Assembly (NCBI GenBank): GCA_036563875.1
Contig: DATCLO010000099.1
Coordinates: 1-36,661, forward strand
DNA: 36,661 nt
Direction of reading: 5' to 3'
From: ZC4RG29 sp036563875
GTDB lineage: Bacteria; Bacteroidota; Bacteroidia; Cytophagales; Cyclobacteriaceae
The notes beneath the pieces are model-generated. The model did not search any database and was not told the origin of the DNA. It saw nothing but the letters and a program-made list of their open reading frames with translations. This document shows positions 35,301-36,661 of the stretch, in pieces. The translations under genes were made by a program, and so were the position numbers. How positions within the stretch are numbered: position 1 is the first letter of the stretch; each line of letters begins with the position of its first letter.

Positions 35301-36570
35301 TAAGTTGTGCGTCAATGTCCGTTGAGCGGTTTAGTCCTGTGACGTACGCAAATAGATCATTGGCTTCGTTCGCGTTTGGCGATCCCGGTACCCTTCCCTG
35401 AACGTTGGCATTGTAAACACGATCGCCTTCGCCAAGGTCCATAAGTCCGATCACGTTTCGCAGTGTTTGCGTATCATTGTTGCGGTTGAGGATGTACACT
35501 TCAACGCGTGTGACATTCACACCGGAAGTGATCTGCGGTGGAATAGCAATCCACCGACGAAAGTTTTCGCGGAAGAAGTGACCGAGGAAGAAGTGACGGT
35601 TTTCGTCGTAGTTTGATGCAATGATTTCGAACGGTCTGCCCTGCCCGCTTGATCCGCCGGGAATTTCTATAGAGGACACCTTTCCGCGCTGCGTGGAGGC
35701 GATGGTAGTGACATTGAGTCTGCCGAATTGCAACTGGGCCTTCACACCAAACAGGTTTTGGGCGCCCTGGATGAGCGTGTTATTCAGTGGAAGGCTTACG
35801 TTCCCGATTTCGAGTTTCTGGAGAATGTCTTCCTTGTAACCGGTGTACTCGACCTTCATGTTGTTTTGAAAGTCGAAGGAGTTATTGTTATCGAAGTTCG
35901 CCGTGACGGCAAGCTTTTCACCGATCTTACCGGTCACGTTCATGTTGATCTGCTGATCGAATTCGAAACCACCACTCCGTTGTTGCCGAATCGGTATCGC
36001 GGGATTTTGAATGCGCTGAAACGACGCTCCAAAGTCGAGCGTCACCATACCGCGTGGTATGAGTTCGATGTAGCTGCCTCCGAAGATGCGGTCGAGGACG
36101 GGACTGATAAATATCTTTGGTGTGAAGCCGCGGTTGCTCACCGGGCTCTCGCCATCAAGTGCACGGGAGCGCGACTGCCAGTAGTCCTTCAGCATCGAGC
36201 GTTGCTGATACTGATTGAACTGATCGAACGACATCGTGGACGGCGGCCGGTAAGGCACGTTGCCGATGCGTTCGCGAATAGAGTAGTTCAGCGATGTGTC
36301 GATCTCGAGTTCCAGGTTCAGCCGGTCCGGATCCATCAGGAAGAAGGGCGTCTCATAGGCAGGGTTCGAGAATGGATCTCCGTATCGGTCGGTAGGCGTG
36401 AATGTTGGGCGAGTGCTCGGTGTATAGGGCCCAAGCGTGTCTGCGGGTGCGTCTGTTGTGTCAGGCTGTTGAGCGAAAGCGGCGAAGGGAAGAGCAAGAG
36501 CAACGATCCAGGCGATGCAGAGTCGTCTCAAAGTAAGGCCAACCTGATACTGGGAACACTCAACCTTCAA
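29368..36570 (-). CDS. sprA: SprA, type IX secretion translocon and gliding motility protein
   Basis: Giant outer-membrane beta-barrel that forms the channel of the Bacteroidota type IX secretion system and is needed for secretion of gliding adhesins. It has about 2400 residues, the normal size. A signal peptide (RRLCIAWIVALALPFAAFA, then QQPDTTD) is followed by alternating beta-strand-rich segments throughout. These include the family-typical DFENTATPYSLMSPQSWKLG near residue 840, a Pro-rich insertion near 1905-1935 (PPRPPSRIPTGG), and a final barrel strand, FGIRVSFNLAQ. No in-frame ATG exists near the N-terminus. Candidate starts are TTG at 36570, only 5 bases after the ruvA stop, or TTG at 36531, which would put MRR directly before the signal helix. 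The ruvA-sprA-gcvH-lipA order implies one transcript. Confidence 0.96.
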   Translation of the reverse strand: MKVECSQYQVGLTLRRLCIAWIVALALPFAAFAQQPDTTDAPADTLGPYTPSTRPTFTPTDRYGDPFSNPAYETPFFLMDPDRLNLELEIDTSLNYSIRERIGNVPYRPPSTMSFDQFNQYQQRSMLKDYWQSRSRALDGESPVSNRGFTPKIFISPVLDRIFGGSYIELIPRGMVTLDFGASFQRIQNPAIPIRQQRSGGFEFDQQINMNVTGKIGEKLAVTANFDNNNSFDFQNNMKVEYTGYKEDILQKLEIGNVSLPLNNTLIQGAQNLFGVKAQLQFGRLNVTTIASTQRGKVSSIEIPGGSSGQGRPFEIIASNYDENRHFFLGHFFRENFRRWIAIPPQITSGVNVTRVEVYILNRNNDTQTLRNVIGLMDLGEGDRVYNANVQGRVPGSPNANEANDLFAYVTGLNRSTDIDAQLTAKGLNNGTDYEKITGARRLAPTEYTFHPQLGYITLTRKLQNDEALAVAYEYTYNGRVFKVGELSEDYSNLKDSEVIFLKLLRPRKIAIRDAQNVIVPTWDLMMKNIYTLNVNQLTQEGFQLRIIYRDDRTGIDNPQLQEGQFVRNRQLIEIFGLDKLNPVNDPQRDGNFDFVEGITINAANGLIIFPYLEPFRDALREAFQPEPNRDQLIEKYSYDTLYRTTKAEAELFSTKNKFFLVGTYSAGSSKEILIPGFGVTPGSVRVYAGGIPLLENSQFTVDYTFGKVTILDESILSSGKNITIDYEQSDPFAFQTRTLLGTRFDYTVNDDINVGSTVLYYNERPLISRNQIGTEPARNLMYGVDFNINKESRVLTKLVDAIPILQTKEQSSINFSGEFAQLLPGTSNVIDGEGTAYLDDFENTATPYSLMSPQSWKLGAVPKTEDHRFDPSGGTNTIEAGYRRAKMAWYMVDNLFYRSGGGSGVSKPDGIPAVVTNHYERGVNPQEIFPWRDRVVAQQWEPIFDVAYFPSERGPYNFNPNLNNLGFFNNPRENFGAITNAIRTEVDFDKSNIEYIEFWLLDPFIKSSDGVVQDGFFNKSNETGGKLIFQLGSISEDVIPDNRHGFENGLPPDGNLAAGATETEWGYVTTQQFLTNAFDNSSQARANQDVGLDGIPNEKEATKFEEFMDAVAGLSAEARERIQLDPSADDFRYFLDYPVGPQIVERYKNINGMENNTPIAGNDVVARSGSPYPDNEDLNADNTLNELEEYYEYDIDLRPGQLQIGSEYIVDRIVTTPQQSNEQVTWYLFRIPVREFENRYGNITGFKSIRYIRMVLTDFAEPVVLRFANFRMIGSRWRRYPGQLWESGLIETPEPNLDNFTVSVVNLEDNSLADPDNNKSPYRIPPGVVRDRDNASTITRFLNEQSVQFCVDNLLDGDARAIYKNFDADLFNYGRIKMFLHADSESEDDALTAFIRLGTDFDQNYYEIEIPLKVSRVTNTANPDLREIWPEENEIDLELVELTALKVRRDREGFPLTEVYESDPVGRHRIRILGRPDLSSVRTIMIGVRNPRTADKRSHSACVWANELRLTDFDRTPGWAVNATLNAKLADFATVTGAFRHTTFGFGGVSSKIMERTRDETTAYDVAANVNVDKLLPGNTGIRIPMFVSYERSVSNPQFDPANPDVRIDATLRSFNTSEERNDYLELIRDQSVRRSLNFTNVRKVKVRPDAPTRIYDIENFSFSYAFSEATRSNFNIKEQLNLQHRASVAYNFAPKATGIEPFKNAKGLNSPWLRLIKDFNIGLMPSNIAVRADLDRSFSKYIYRNEGGIGEISNFQKYFIFNRTYNLRWALSKNLTFDYNARANAVVDEPEGELDTEEKRDEVMDNLKKFGRMKNFDQTVSVNYTLPLDKIPAVDWLRADYRYSASYNWRAGPLNKPDSITIQTGEQDIPDSLDFRNTIQNNREQNFSGTIDLVKLYNKSKFLREINTPPRPPSRIPTGGRTPQPQPQQDTTRKTPSAIKGLFRLIMSLRSVNGTYTKSEGTMLPGFTPSPYLFGMDRDFSSPGWGFILGNQDPNIRFDAARNNWLVQQSSLTIPFTQTRSTSLNLRANVEPTPDLRITIDVKKDAMTAYQEIFRFDPDNPIANDYGFASLNPSRSGSYRISTMTIRTAFNGDNGEKESSAFNDFEQNLEIIRSRFAVITGQPEFDTASQDVLIPAFIAAYTGQDAKSISLSPFPSSPLPNWRVEYTGLSKLPALREAFQMVSITHAYTASYSVVNYSNSLQYSDPSYLGLNIPIEDYNRRYFGINENGVPVPVYVVNQVLISEQFAPLIGINVRTKSRLSGNLQYRTKRDLALNISNAQVTEVSSKDVSFELGYTKNNMRLPFKTQGRTVVLKNDFTFRFNLTVSDTRTLQRKIGELGTVTNGNINFQLRPSIAYALNEKLNVQGYFERTINEPLITSSFPRATTRFGIRVSFNLAQ

Positions 36571-36575
36571 ACGTA

Positions 36576-36661
36576 CTAAGCGTTTTTTAATGCTTGCTTG
36601 ACTAAATCTTCCAAGGTAATGGTTATTCCTGATTTTTTCAGGACGGCATCCACACTTTTCT
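36576..36661 (-). CDS. ruvA: Holliday junction helicase subunit RuvA, C-terminal fragment
   Basis: Only the last 27 complete codons are in the window, followed by TAG at 36578-36576. The peptide KSVDAVLKKSGITITLEDL, then VKQALKNA, fits the small helical domain III at the end of RuvA, which contacts the RuvB motor. The position immediately upstream of sprA agrees with the ruvA-sprA order known in Bacteroidota. The rest lies beyond the right edge. The call rests on a short fragment plus context. Confidence 0.7.
   Translation of the reverse strand, partial: KSVDAVLKKSGITITLEDLVKQALKNA

Noticed and set aside
35728..36579. 283-codon open frame on plus strand opposite the 5' part of sprA
   Set aside because: It mirrors a strongly supported sprA coding frame, shows no family features, and long antisense frames are expected in this base composition.

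Overview
The window reads as a chromosomal core region of a Bacteroidota bacterium, most likely Cytophagales-like. The evidence is a giant sprA gene (type IX secretion and gliding translocon), Bacteroidota-type TAnnTTTG promoter boxes, atpD-atpC split off from the other ATP synthase genes, and a DUF6787-type small membrane protein. Base composition is even and coding is dense, with no gap over 300 bases. I see no tRNA, rRNA, CRISPR array, insertion sequence, prophage or defence island.

Layout, left to right. Positions 1-4700, all minus strand: the first codons of an NhaD-type Na+/H+ antiporter, aspartate kinase (lysC), dnaK with a complex upstream regulatory region, and an aldo/keto reductase. 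Positions 4700-8100, plus strand: prfC (release factor 3), an RluA-family pseudouridine synthase, a DUF6787-like membrane protein and a lipoprotein, ending in a strong bidirectional terminator. Positions 8175-18532, minus strand: atpC and atpD behind a textbook TTG-N19-TACCTTTG promoter; a sensor kinase downstream of a NatAB-like ABC exporter pair; an exported DUF4097-like protein; dnaJ and grpE; and an obg, adk and hpt block. Positions 18595-20697: a divergent pair of M42 aminopeptidase and upp, followed by a small membrane protein. Positions 20676-26307, minus strand: L-serine dehydratase alpha, a MASE1-type sensor kinase and glycine decarboxylase (gcvP). Then comes an M28 peptidase on plus, and lipA, gcvH, sprA and the 3' end of ruvA on minus.

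Functional themes. Protein folding is represented by dnaK, grpE and dnaJ at two loci that share an upstream TTGGCA-N6-TTGA element. The glycine cleavage system is represented by gcvP, gcvH and the lipoyl synthase that supplies the GcvH cofactor, with serine dehydratase nearby. Nucleotide salvage is represented by hpt, adk and upp. SprA links the region to protein secretion.

I did not find a convincing new multigene system. The points most worth checking are an 8 x 8-bp tandem repeat directly against the serine dehydratase start codon, the shared heat-shock element, a DnaJ lacking exactly one of its two zinc centres, and a 13-nt anti-Shine-Dalgarno match in a clade that normally does without such sites.
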